DNA of 8,673 nt from Gammaproteobacteria bacterium (GCA_030039615.1 JASHVF010000235.1:1-8673); one strand, 5' to 3'; numbered from the stretch's first letter, positions 1-6,507 are shown. Translations and numbers: made by a program. The notes: generated from the sequence alone by a model not told the origin.

Positions 1-732
1 GCAGTAAGCCGCGAGTGTGATCTCGAGCGCCGCGAGCGTCAGCGCCGCGAGCGCCGGCAGCAGCGCAAACGAATGCCCCTGCAGCAGCGCGCGCATGCCC
101 TCGAACACGTAGGACGGCGGCAGTGCGTGCGCGATGCCGCGCATCCATCCTGGCAGAACGCTGAGCGGATAAAACACCGCGCAGAACGGCGACAGCAGCG
201 CCGGGATCGGCCACACCAGCCACTCGGAAGCGGGACCGAAGCGCAACACCATGGCGCTCGCCAGGATGCCGAGCGCCACGCCGAATCCGTACAGCACCGC
301 GAGGAACAGCAGCAGGTGCGCGCCGAGCGCGATGAACGACAGACCGAAGACCGGCACCGCGAGCGCCAACATGACCGCGAGCCCGATGACGCTGGTCGAG
401 ATGCCGGCGAGCACCAGCCCGGTCACGTACTCCGAGATCGTGAGCGGACTCGCAAACAGGTTGAGGAAATTGCGCGACCACACGTCCTCGAGAAACGCCG
501 TGGTGAGTCCCTGCATCACGCGTCCGCACAGGTCCCAGAGGAGCACCGCGCCGAGAAACACCGCCGTGAAGTTGATGCCGGCGGCGCTCACGCTGTTGAG
601 AAAGCGCGAGATGAATCCCCACAGCACGATGTCGATCCCGACCCAGGCGAACATCGGCAGCGCGCGCACCGGGCTGCCGCGCAGCAGATACCATTGGCGC
701 AGCAGAATGGCCGCCACCGGCTGCAGTCTCAC
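1..732 (-). CDS. ABC-2 type transporter permease (3' end cut by window edge)
   Basis: This is the membrane subunit of an ABC-2-type (NodJ/DrrB-like) exporter working with the ATPase encoded just upstream. The frame starts at a GTG at 732-730, which overlaps the ATPase stop codon as GTGA, and stays open for 244 codons to the window edge, so only a short C-terminal tail is probably missing. The translation has about six hydrophobic segments, near residues 26-46, 53-75, 100-127, 133-160, 173-193 and 222-244. A conserved ABC-2 signature lies around residues 181-213: SPFCAVFYPLSVLPGW, then ALPPSYVFEGMR. An amphipathic N-terminus (residues 1-20, LLRQWYLLRGSP) precedes the first membrane span, as in the family. 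The one-base coupled start implies co-translation with the ATPase. The substrate cannot be told from sequence. The position at the end of the cyd operon suggests, but does not prove, a role linked to cytochrome bd or to envelope stress. Confidence 0.88.
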   Translation of the reverse strand, partial: MRLQPVAAILLRQWYLLRGSPVRALPMFAWVGIDIVLWGFISRFLNSVSAAGINFTAVFLGAVLLWDLCGRVMQGLTTAFLEDVWSRNFLNLFASPLTISEYVTGLVLAGISTSVIGLAVMLALAVPVFGLSFIALGAHLLLFLAVLYGFGVALGILASAMVLRFGPASEWLVWPIPALLSPFCAVFYPLSVLPGWMRGIAHALPPSYVFEGMRALLQGHSFALLPALAALTLAALEITLAAYC

Positions 733-1517
733 GCGAACCGCTCCGCGGGACGCGCCAGGGGCTCGCGCGCCAGACGGATGAAGAGCTCCTCGAGGTTGCG
801 CACGCCGTGCTCGCGCGGCAAGGCGCGCGGATCGCCCGCGAGCAGGATGCGCCCGTGCGACAGGAACAGCACGCGATCGCAGACTTCCTCGACCTCGTAC
901 ATGTTGTGCGAGGTCCACAGCACGCCGCAGTCGCCGGCGCGCGCCAGCGCGCGGATCGCGGCGCGGATGTCGCGCGCCGCCGCCGGATCGAGCGAGGCGG
1001 TCGGCTCATCGAGCAGCAGCAGCCTCGGTGAGTTGAGCAGCGCCTTGGCGAGCGCCACGCGTGTCAGCTCGCCGGATGACAGCACGCCGCACTTGGTGTC
1101 GCGCAGGCCCTCGAGTGCGAACTGTGCGAGCAGCTGCGCGACGCGGCGGCCGAGGTCGGGTACCCGGTAGAGCAGTCCGAAGAAGCGCAGGTTCTGCAGC
1201 ACGGTGAGGTTGCCGGGGAGGCTCGCGTATACGGCGGCGAAGTTGGTGCGCGCGAGCGCCAGCGAGCGCTGCCGTGCGACGTCCACGTCGCCGATGCGGA
1301 CCGAGCCGGAGCTCGGGGCCAGCACCGCGAGGATGATATTGATGATGGTGGTCTTGCCGGCGCCGTTGGGACCGAGCAGCCCCACGATCTCCCCCGGTGC
1401 GACCTCGAACGAGACGCCCTCGACCGCCAGCACTGCGCCATAGCTCTTCGCGAGATCGCGTACGCGCAGCGCCGCGTGCGCGGCGGCCGGTGCCGGGTGA
1501 GCGTCGCCCGCGCGCAA
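729..1517 (-). CDS. ABC transporter ATP-binding protein, ABC-2 exporter type
   Basis: This is the cytoplasmic ATPase that powers the adjacent permease; it is 262 residues long with a single nucleotide-binding domain. Visible motifs are Walker A GPNGAGKTT (49-57), the signature LSSGE (146-150), Walker B LLLLDEP (166-172), the D-loop SLD (175-177) and the switch histidine H204 in TSHNMYEVEEV. The signature departs from LSGGQ. The segment where the Q-loop glutamine is expected reads VYASLPGNLTV (96-106) and has no glutamine at the usual place. The best start I find is a TTG at 1517-1515, 10 bases after the cydX stop. There is no ATG or GTG before the nucleotide-binding fold and no clear ribosome binding site, so translation is probably coupled to cydX. 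The C-terminal tail (about 230-262) is short, as in NodI/DrrA-like ATPases. It is not CydC or CydD, which carry a fused membrane domain. Function is confident; substrate is unknown. Confidence 0.9.
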   Translation of the reverse strand: MRAGDAHPAPAAAHAALRVRDLAKSYGAVLAVEGVSFEVAPGEIVGLLGPNGAGKTTIINIILAVLAPSSGSVRIGDVDVARQRSLALARTNFAAVYASLPGNLTVLQNLRFFGLLYRVPDLGRRVAQLLAQFALEGLRDTKCGVLSSGELTRVALAKALLNSPRLLLLDEPTASLDPAAARDIRAAIRALARAGDCGVLWTSHNMYEVEEVCDRVLFLSHGRILLAGDPRALPREHGVRNLEELFIRLAREPLARPAERFA

Positions 1518-1527
1518 GGGACGCGGG

Positions 1528-1662
1528 TCAGTGCCGCGAAGCGGGTGGTGCCTGCGCAGGGAGCGGCGGCTCGGGGGTCTGCGTCACCTCGTACCAGATG
1601 GCGTTCAGCACGCCGAAGGTGAGCGCGAGTCCGAGTCCGAGGATCCAGCTGAAGTACCACAT
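1528..1662 (-). CDS. cydX: Cytochrome bd oxidase small subunit CydX
   Basis: This is a 44-residue single-span protein between cydB and the ABC ATPase gene. It begins MWYFSWILGLGLAL and continues with FGVLNAIWYE, which is the recognisable CydX/YbgT signature: aromatic N-terminus, one transmembrane helix at about residues 4-24, then a W-x-E motif. CydX binds CydA and is needed for stable, active cytochrome bd in E. coli. The ATG is at 1662-1660, 21 bases after the cydB stop; the stop is TGA at 1530-1528. A weak GGAG lies about 13 bases upstream of the start, so coupling to cydB is likely. The tail after the helix (TQTPEPPLPAQAPPASRH) is proline-rich and makes the protein a little longer than the 37-residue E. 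coli form. The gene is short enough that automated gene callers may miss it. Confidence 0.92.
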   Translation of the reverse strand: MWYFSWILGLGLALTFGVLNAIWYEVTQTPEPPLPAQAPPASRH

Positions 1663-1683
1663 GGTTGGCGTCGCGCTCCGCGA

Positions 1684-2820
1684 TCAGTAGAGCCCGCTGT
1701 GCGCCCGGACCGACTCGAGCGTAATCCGGCCCCTGAGCACCCTGAACACCCAGGCAGTGTAAGCGAGCACGATGGGCAGGAACACCAGCACGGCGATCAG
1801 CATGATGCCGAGCGTACGCGCACTGCTCGAGGCGTCCCAGACGGTCAGACCCTGGTCGGGATGCGTGGACGAGGGCATGAGGAACGGGAACAGCGCGAAG
1901 CCGGCGGTCAGAATGGTCGCCGCCACGGCGATGGCGCTCGCCACGAAGGCGAGCCCGGCGCGTCCTGCGCGCAGCAGCGCCGCGGCCAGCAGCGCACCGA
2001 GCACGGCCAGCGCCGGGGCGAGCCACAGGAGCTCATGCGCGCGGAAGTTCTCGAGCCACCCGCCCGGGACGACGCTCACCTGCTTGAGCAGGGGATTCGC
2101 GGGGCCCGAGGCGTCGACCGCCGAGGTGATCCGCTGCCCATCGATCGCCTTCATCACCCAGATACCGGCGACGAGGTAAGCGGCGACGAATACCGCCGCC
2201 GCCCGGCGGCCGGTCGCCGCGGCCCGCGCCGCCATCGGCTCGCCCACCTTGAGGGCTGCATACGTGCAGCCGTGCATCACCAGCAGCGCGAGGCTCACCA
2301 GACCCACCAGCAGGGCGAAGGGATGCAGCAGTGCGAGGAAGCCGCCCGTATACACCGGCCGCTGCAGGGCGTCGAAATGAAACGGCAGGCCGAGAAACAG
2401 GTTGCCGAAGGCCACGCCGAACAACAGCGCCGGTAGCGCGCCGCCGACCGTCAGCGCCCAGTCCCAGAAGTTGCGCCAGCGCGCAGCCGCGATCTGGTTG
2501 CGGAAGCCAAAACCGACCGGTCGCAGGATGAGCGCGATGAGCAGCAGGAACATCGCCAGATACAGCCCGGAGAAGGACGCCGCATAGAGCAGCGGCCAGG
2601 CCGCGAACACCGCACCGCCGCCCAGGATGAACCACACCTGGTTGCCGTCCCACACCGGCTCGATGGCCTCGAGCAGCGCACGGCGCTCCTCGTCGGTTCG
2701 CCCGACGAAGCGAAACGTCGCGCCCACCCCGAGGTCGAAGCCGTCCATGATCGCGAAGCCGATCAGCAGCGCGCCAAGAATCAGCCACCAGATCACGCGC
2801 AGCGTTGCGTAGTCGAGCAC
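1684..2820 (-). CDS. cydB: Cytochrome bd ubiquinol oxidase subunit II (CydB)
   Basis: This is the second integral membrane subunit of the cytochrome bd quinol:O2 oxidoreductase, 378 residues, essentially the E. coli length. Recognisable blocks are the N-terminal GFAIMDGFDLGVG (21-33), EPVWDGNQVWF (54-64; W57 and D58 correspond to conserved E. coli residues), LRPVGFGFRNQ (99-109), and the C-terminal FPFLMPSS (311-318) followed by LTVWDASSS (325-333). The family has multiple membrane helices (nine in E. coli), and hydrophobic segments spread along the sequence agree with this. The start is a GTG at 2820-2818, only one base after the cydA TAA, with GGGAG at 2831-2827 and a six-base spacer inside the end of cydA. 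The stop is TGA at 1686-1684. It forms the core heterodimer with CydA. No truncation or frameshift is seen. Confidence 0.97.
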   Translation of the reverse strand: MLDYATLRVIWWLILGALLIGFAIMDGFDLGVGATFRFVGRTDEERRALLEAIEPVWDGNQVWFILGGGAVFAAWPLLYAASFSGLYLAMFLLLIALILRPVGFGFRNQIAAARWRNFWDWALTVGGALPALLFGVAFGNLFLGLPFHFDALQRPVYTGGFLALLHPFALLVGLVSLALLVMHGCTYAALKVGEPMAARAAATGRRAAAVFVAAYLVAGIWVMKAIDGQRITSAVDASGPANPLLKQVSVVPGGWLENFRAHELLWLAPALAVLGALLAAALLRAGRAGLAFVASAIAVAATILTAGFALFPFLMPSSTHPDQGLTVWDASSSARTLGIMLIAVLVFLPIVLAYTAWVFRVLRGRITLESVRAHSGLY

Positions 2821-2821
2821 G

Positions 2822-4390
2822 TTACGCTCCCTTGAGTGCGCCGGCAGCCGCCGGTACGGCCGGCCAGTACCCGAGCCCCTCCGGGCCGCGGCGGATCATG
2901 CGGGTCAGCAGATATACGTCGACGACCGCCAATGCGGAATAGAAGAGCACGAAGCCGCTTAACGACAGCAGCACGTTGGCAGCGGGCACGGGCGAGGCGC
3001 CGAGCAAAGTCGGCAGGACGCCGTCGATCGCCCAGGGTTGCCGCCCGTACTCGGCCACGACCCAGCCGAGCTCGGCCGCGATCCACGGCAGCGGCAGGCT
3101 GAGGAATGCCGCTCGCAGGAACCAGCGATGCCGCCCGAACTGGTGCCGCGCCGAGAGGTAGAAGGCCGTCGCGAACATGAGGATCAGCAACAAGCCGATG
3201 CCGACCATGACGCGGAAGCACCAGAAGAGCACCGCGACGTCCGGCACCGTCGACCAGGCCGCCGCCTGGATCTGCGCGGGCGTCGCGCGCGCCGGGTCGT
3301 CCACGTAGCGTAGCAGCAGCAGTCCGTAGCCGAGATCGGCGCGGTGCTCCTCGAACAGCGCGCGCGCGGCGCCGTCGTCCGGATGCGAGCGCAGCACCTG
3401 CAGCCCCGCGTACGCCGCCATGCCGCTGCGGATGCGGGTATCGGCGCGCGCCACCAGGTCGTAGATGCCCAGCACCGGCTCATCCACCGAGCGCGTGGCG
3501 ATCAGACCCAGCAGCCACGGCACCTTGAGCTCGCCGTGCGTGGTGTGCGCCCGGTCGTCGGGAATGCCGAACACGGTGAAGCCGGCCGGCGGCGGCTCGG
3601 TGTGCCATTCCGCCTCGATCGCGGCGATCTTCATCTTCTGGTTCTCGCTCGCAAGGTAGCCGGACTCGTCCCCGAGCACCACCACGGAGAGCGAGCAGGC
3701 GAGCCCGAAGCTCGCGGCCACCGCCATGGAACGCCGGGCAAGCTCTGCGTTGCGTCCGCGCAGCAGGTACCAGGCGCTGATCGCCAGCACGAACACCGAG
3801 CCGACGACGTAGCCCGCAGCAACAGTGTGCACGAATTTTGCCTGGGCGACCGGGTTGAGCAGCACCTGAGAGAAGGACGTCAGCTCCATGCGCATGGTCG
3901 CGACGTTGAATTGCGCGCCCACCGGGTGCTGCATCCAGGCGTTGGCGATCAGGATCCATAACGCCGACAGGCTCGAGCCGAGCGCCACGAGCGCGGTGAC
4001 GATCAGGTGCCCGACCTTCGGCAGGCGCTCCCAGCCGAAGAAGAACAAGCCGACGAACGTCGACTCGAGGAAGAAAGCCATCAGGCCCTCGATCGCGAGC
4101 GGCGCACCGAAGATGTCGCCGACATAGTGCGAGTAGTAGGCCCAGTTGGTGCCGAACTGGAACTCCATGGTGATGCCGGTGGCGACGCCCATGGCGAAGT
4201 TGATGCCGAACAGCACTCCCCAGAACTGCGTCATGCGCTTCCAGATCTCGCGCCCCGTCATGACGTAGACCGCCTCCATGATCACCAGGATCATCGACAG
4301 GCCGAGCGTGAGCGGCACGAACAGGAAGTGATACAGCGCCGTGAGCGCGAACTGCAGGCGCGACAGGTGCACGACCGTGAGATCAATCAT
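2822..4390 (-). CDS. cydA: Cytochrome bd ubiquinol oxidase subunit I (CydA), long Q-loop type
   Basis: This is the heme-bearing, quinol-oxidising subunit of cytochrome bd, which reduces O2 to water at the cytoplasmic membrane with high oxygen affinity and generates a proton gradient without pumping. At 522 residues it equals E. coli CydA, and conserved residues sit at E. coli number plus two: H21 (heme b595 ligand, in YHFLFVPLTLG), E101 and E109 (in AIEGLMAFFLES), H188 (heme b558 ligand, FVHTVAAGYV) and M395 (FRVMVG). The periplasmic Q-loop has GDESGY (240-245), K254 and E259 in KMKIAAIEAEW, and the long insertion after it, so this is the L type. The GRQPW motif is at 449-453. The ATG at 4390-4388 overlaps the end of cydP, with GGAAG at 4401-4397 and a six-base spacer. 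All catalytic residues are present, so the enzyme should be functional. Confidence 0.98.
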   Translation of the reverse strand: MIDLTVVHLSRLQFALTALYHFLFVPLTLGLSMILVIMEAVYVMTGREIWKRMTQFWGVLFGINFAMGVATGITMEFQFGTNWAYYSHYVGDIFGAPLAIEGLMAFFLESTFVGLFFFGWERLPKVGHLIVTALVALGSSLSALWILIANAWMQHPVGAQFNVATMRMELTSFSQVLLNPVAQAKFVHTVAAGYVVGSVFVLAISAWYLLRGRNAELARRSMAVAASFGLACSLSVVVLGDESGYLASENQKMKIAAIEAEWHTEPPPAGFTVFGIPDDRAHTTHGELKVPWLLGLIATRSVDEPVLGIYDLVARADTRIRSGMAAYAGLQVLRSHPDDGAARALFEEHRADLGYGLLLLRYVDDPARATPAQIQAAAWSTVPDVAVLFWCFRVMVGIGLLLILMFATAFYLSARHQFGRHRWFLRAAFLSLPLPWIAAELGWVVAEYGRQPWAIDGVLPTLLGASPVPAANVLLSLSGFVLFYSALAVVDVYLLTRMIRRGPEGLGYWPAVPAAAGALKGA

Positions 4391-4550
4391 GGGGGGCTTC
4401 CGCGGGCATCAGGCGCTGTGCGACCGCCTGGCCGTCGACGCGGGTGCGGTGCGCGGGAGAGAAAAACAGCGCCCAGAGCAGCGCAAGTGCGGCGAATTTG
4501 ACGAGCAGCAGCCACGCCAGGTGGCGCCGCAAAGCGCCCCGCCACGGCAC
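4383..4550 (-). CDS. cydP: Putative small cytochrome bd subunit, CydP-like
   Basis: This is a 55-residue single-span protein whose TGA stop (4385-4383) overlaps the cydA start. After a basic N-terminus (RGALRRH) comes one hydrophobic helix, LAWLLLVKFAALALLWALFF (11-30), with a buried lysine at 18, then a polar tail ending DGQAVAQRLMPAEAPHD. This pattern matches the small CydP-type protein often encoded immediately before cydA in Proteobacteria. The family's biochemical role is inferred from position: probably an accessory or assembly subunit. I chose the GTG at 4550-4548. A TTG at 4532-4530 with GGCGGGG just upstream is a plausible alternative. The frame also stays open up to an ATG at 4688, but that extension is low-complexity, Arg-rich and overlaps the neighbouring gene, so it is unlikely. 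The identification rests on short sequence and context. Confidence 0.72.
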   Translation of the reverse strand: MPWRGALRRHLAWLLLVKFAALALLWALFFSPAHRTRVDGQAVAQRLMPAEAPHD

Positions 4551-4656
4551 GTGTGCGCGCGCGGCGCAACGCCGGGCGAGGTTGCTGCTCGGGCCCTGTT
4601 CCACGCCGCGCAGCTTAACCCCGGCCCCGGCAACGCGGGAAGCCAGCCGACGGCGC

Positions 4657-5307
4657 TCAGGCGCGCGGGTAGCCGATGCTTTGCGCAAACGTCACGAACT
4701 GCCCTTCCGGCAGCTTCAGCAGCTCCCCGAGACGGCGCGCATCCACGGCCCCTCTGAATACCGAGCCGAGCCCGACCGATGCACAGTAGAGATAGACGTT
4801 CTGCCCGATGAATGCCGCATCGACCGAGGCGTACAGGCGCCGCTCCTCGGCCGAGATGTCCTGCATCCGCTCGCCGTGCGCGACGTAGACGAGGTTGAGC
4901 GGCACCGTGGCGACGAACTCCTGCATGCCGGTCTGCGCGCGCAGATCGTGCGGCAGGTACGGCCTGAGGACGTGGGTCTGCGGCTCGTAGAGCCACACGC
5001 CGTCGGCCATCGCCAGATATACATCGATCACCATCACGTGGCGCCAGTAAGGCGCCGTGCGCTCGCCGCTCGGACGATTGATGCCGAACGCCGCCCAAAG
5101 AAGCTCGCCCAGCGTCTGTGGCGACAGCGCCCGATCAGAATACTCGCGCGTCGAGTGTCGCGCCGCGAGCGCGCTCATGAGCGGCATGCCGCCGGAACGC
5201 GCCGCCGCAGGCAGCTGCACCGGCTCGGTTGCGCCGCCCTCCGTGCTGCTCATCGACAACGCGACACCCGCCAGCATCGAGCCGGTCGCCTGGCGCCGAG
5301 TGATCAT
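4657..5307 (-). CDS. Nitroreductase family protein (SagB/ThcOx-like) with Tat-like leader
   Basis: This is a 216-residue flavin-dependent nitroreductase-fold protein. Family motifs are RHSTREYSDRAL (50-61, the phosphate-binding RxSxR region), the stretch LLWAAFGINRPSGERTAP (69-86) typical of SagB/ThcOx-like members, and ASVGLGSVFRG (176-186) before the terminal IGYP (211-214). Such proteins bind FMN and reduce or oxidise small molecules with NAD(P)H; the actual substrate is unknown. The N-terminus MITRRQATGSMLAGVALS resembles a twin-arginine leader (RR at 4-5 followed by a modest hydrophobic stretch), suggesting export of the folded flavoprotein to the periplasm. The ATG at 5307-5305 has GAGGAG upstream, overlapping the stop of the universal stress gene. 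A longer open frame reaching 5415 is just the antisense-like reading of that gene and lacks such a signal. Context with universal stress and cytochrome bd genes suggests redox or low-oxygen stress. Confidence 0.87.
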   Translation of the reverse strand: MITRRQATGSMLAGVALSMSSTEGGATEPVQLPAAARSGGMPLMSALAARHSTREYSDRALSPQTLGELLWAAFGINRPSGERTAPYWRHVMVIDVYLAMADGVWLYEPQTHVLRPYLPHDLRAQTGMQEFVATVPLNLVYVAHGERMQDISAEERRLYASVDAAFIGQNVYLYCASVGLGSVFRGAVDARRLGELLKLPEGQFVTFAQSIGYPRA

Positions 5308-5320
5308 GGTTCGCTCCTCA
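5308..5320 (-). promoter_or_regulatory. Ribosome binding site overlapping usp stop codon
   Basis: On the minus strand the sequence is TGAGGAGCGAACC, followed by the ATG of the nitroreductase gene. The TGA ends the universal stress gene and is continuous with the purine-rich GAGGAG, so termination and re-initiation share bases. It fixes the nitroreductase start at 5307. The same arrangement recurs at 6188-6200. Confidence 0.8.
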
Positions 5321-6187
5321 CTGCAGCATGAACACGGGCAGCTCGGCATTATCGAGCAGCGAGCGCGTGACGCCGCCGAAGATCCGCACCCGCAGCGCCC
5401 CATGCCCGAAAGCACCCACCACCAGCAGATCAGCCCGCAGCTGCGCGGCGCTGCGCAGCAGCTGCGGCGCGACCGGCCGGCCCGCTTCGCCGCTCAGGCT
5501 GACCTCGGCGTCGATGCCGTGCCAGGCGAGCTGACGCGCCAGCTCCTCGAGTTGCTCGAGTGTCGCGCCGCCCTCCTCGCGCACCGCGAGCAGCACTACG
5601 CGGCGCGCCTGCCGCAAGAGCGGCATGGCCGCCGTCAGCGCGCGTGCGGCCTCCGGGGTCTCTTTCCAGCCGACCACGATGGTGCCGGCGCTGCCTTGCG
5701 GCGCATGCTCGCCGGCGACGATCACCGGTCGTCCGCTGCGCGCGAGCAGGTGCTCGATCAGGCCGCCGGGAAGATGGTCGCGGTTGTGACGGCGGCCGAG
5801 AACCACCAGGTCGTTGTGCCGCGCATGGCGCACGAGCCGCGCCAGCGGCTGATCGGTCTCCTCCGAGTAGTGCGCGCTCAGCAGCTCGACGGCGGTCGGA
5901 GCATCGCGAATCACCACGCGATGCTGCTCGCAAAATTCCTCGAAGTGCGCGAGCGCCTGTGCCGAGAGCCGCGTCCCCGTGCATTGCAGCTCCGCCAGCG
6001 CGGTCACGGCGGCCGTGCCCTGCAGGAAGTCGACATGCGGCGCCTCGAGAGCGGCGACGCCGGGGCTGAGATGCACGTGCAGGAACTCCAGATGCGCGGC
6101 CAGCGGGCGCGCCACCGCCAGTGCGGTGGCGAATACGCTCGCGTCGGTGGATGAGCCGCTCACGGGGACCAGAATGGTTTTGATCAC
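5318..6187 (-). CDS. Tandem-domain universal stress protein
   Basis: This is a 289-residue cytoplasmic protein with two UspA-type domains. Domain 1 (about 1-160) starts IKTILVPVSGSSTDASVFATAL and closes with DLVVLGRRHNRDHLPGG, then GRPVIVAGE. Domain 2 (about 168-289) starts TIVVGWKETPEAARAL and ends with DLLVVGAFGHGALRVRIFGG (253-272) and LPVFML. Domain 2 has the G-x2-G-x9-G backbone of the nucleotide loop, but the following Ser/Thr is a glycine (FGGVT), so ATP binding may be weak or different. Domain 1's loop is more divergent. The GTG start at 6187-6185 follows a strong GAGGAG; an upstream in-frame extension to 6223 lies inside the preceding gene. Universal stress proteins respond to stasis, redox change or hypoxia. 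The neighbours (nitroreductase, cytochrome bd) fit a low-oxygen or redox role, which is inference. Confidence 0.92.
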   Translation of the reverse strand: MIKTILVPVSGSSTDASVFATALAVARPLAAHLEFLHVHLSPGVAALEAPHVDFLQGTAAVTALAELQCTGTRLSAQALAHFEEFCEQHRVVIRDAPTAVELLSAHYSEETDQPLARLVRHARHNDLVVLGRRHNRDHLPGGLIEHLLARSGRPVIVAGEHAPQGSAGTIVVGWKETPEAARALTAAMPLLRQARRVVLLAVREEGGATLEQLEELARQLAWHGIDAEVSLSGEAGRPVAPQLLRSAAQLRADLLVVGAFGHGALRVRIFGGVTRSLLDNAELPVFMLQ

Positions 6188-6200
6188 GGTGCTCTCCTCA
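6188..6200 (-). promoter_or_regulatory. Ribosome binding site overlapping the stop of the YdaT-like gene
   Basis: On the minus strand TGAGGAGAGCACC precedes the GTG of the universal stress gene. The TGA of the upstream small gene runs into GAGGAG. This strong site decides the usp start at 6187 rather than the longer in-frame alternative at 6223, and it implies translational coupling. Confidence 0.8.
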
Positions 6201-6398
6201 CGAAGCGCGCGGCGTGGCCGCACGCCGTCCGGGCGGCGACTCCGCCCAGCGCTTGGCCTGCGAGATGCCGATGCGGATGGCGCGGCCCTCCTCGTAGCCC
6301 TCGGCGAGCAGCGCGTTCGCGATCTCGATCGCCTTGTCGCGCGTCAGCTGCGGAAGATTCACCATCGAGCGCGGAAAGTAGCTCTCATTCCATGGCAT
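6198..6398 (-). CDS. Small YdaT-like conserved protein
   Basis: This is a 66-residue protein resembling the N-terminal part of Bacillus YdaT-type proteins: MPWNESYFPRSMVNLP, then RDKAIEIANALLAEGYEEGR (20-39), AIRIGISQAKRWAES. The pattern MPW...Y...S..NL...R.KAIEIANALL.EGY.EGRAI.I...QAK.W is recognisable across phyla, but I know of no established biochemical function. The conserved part covers residues 1-53 and the rest is an Arg/Pro/Ala tail. The ATG at 6398-6396 is favoured by GAGGAAG at 6410-6404 with a five-base spacer; an ATG six codons upstream (6416) would put that signal inside the gene. It is the first gene of a tight set with the universal stress and nitroreductase genes, suggesting a stress-related role by association only. 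Confidence 0.82.
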   Translation of the reverse strand: MPWNESYFPRSMVNLPQLTRDKAIEIANALLAEGYEEGRAIRIGISQAKRWAESPPGRRAATPRAS

Positions 6399-6507
6399 CG
6401 CGGCTTCCTCTGACAACGGCCCTGGTCGCGGCGATGCTGATCCGCCGGTGCGGTGCGGCGCTATAAGGGGATGTGCCTAAGTTGCGCGGCGTGCGCACGG
6501 CCGGCGC
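6399..6507 (-). other. Intergenic gap upstream of the ydaT-like/usp/nitroreductase genes
   Basis: This 109-base gap separates the iron transporter gene from the stress genes and is the most likely place for their promoter. It contains a perfect 10-base palindrome CGTGCGCACG (6490-6499) just after the transporter stop, and one AT-richer patch (TTATAG on the minus strand, within 6461-6470) that could serve as a -10 element. I see no convincing -35 hexamer, no FNR/ANR box (TTGAT-N4-ATCAA) and no T-tract terminator. Promoter assignment is therefore only a possibility. Confidence 0.3.

Noticed and set aside
73..1170. Long plus-strand open frames opposite the ABC, cyd and later genes (for example 73-1170, 1531-2436, 5057-6154, 6541-7509)
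   Set aside because: Their translations are Arg/His/Gln/Ala-rich low-complexity sequence with no family motifs, and each lies antisense to a minus-strand gene with clear conserved motifs. Long antisense frames are expected in GC-rich DNA.
4383..4688. A 101-residue version of the CydP-like gene starting at ATG 4688
   Set aside because: The first 46 residues are Arg/Ala-rich, overlap the nitroreductase C-terminus, and have no family character. The membrane helix starts shortly after the GTG at 4550.
4657..5415. A 252-residue nitroreductase starting at 5415
   Set aside because: The extra N-terminus is Cys/Ser-rich shadow of the universal stress gene. A strong GAGGAG precedes the ATG at 5307, which also gives a sensible leader.
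6440..6480. Possible sigma-54 promoter (GGCAC...TTAT) or FNR box upstream of the stress genes
   Set aside because: The GG/GC spacing of a -24/-12 promoter is not met, as the -12 GC is missing, and no TTGAT-N4-ATCAA palindrome is present.
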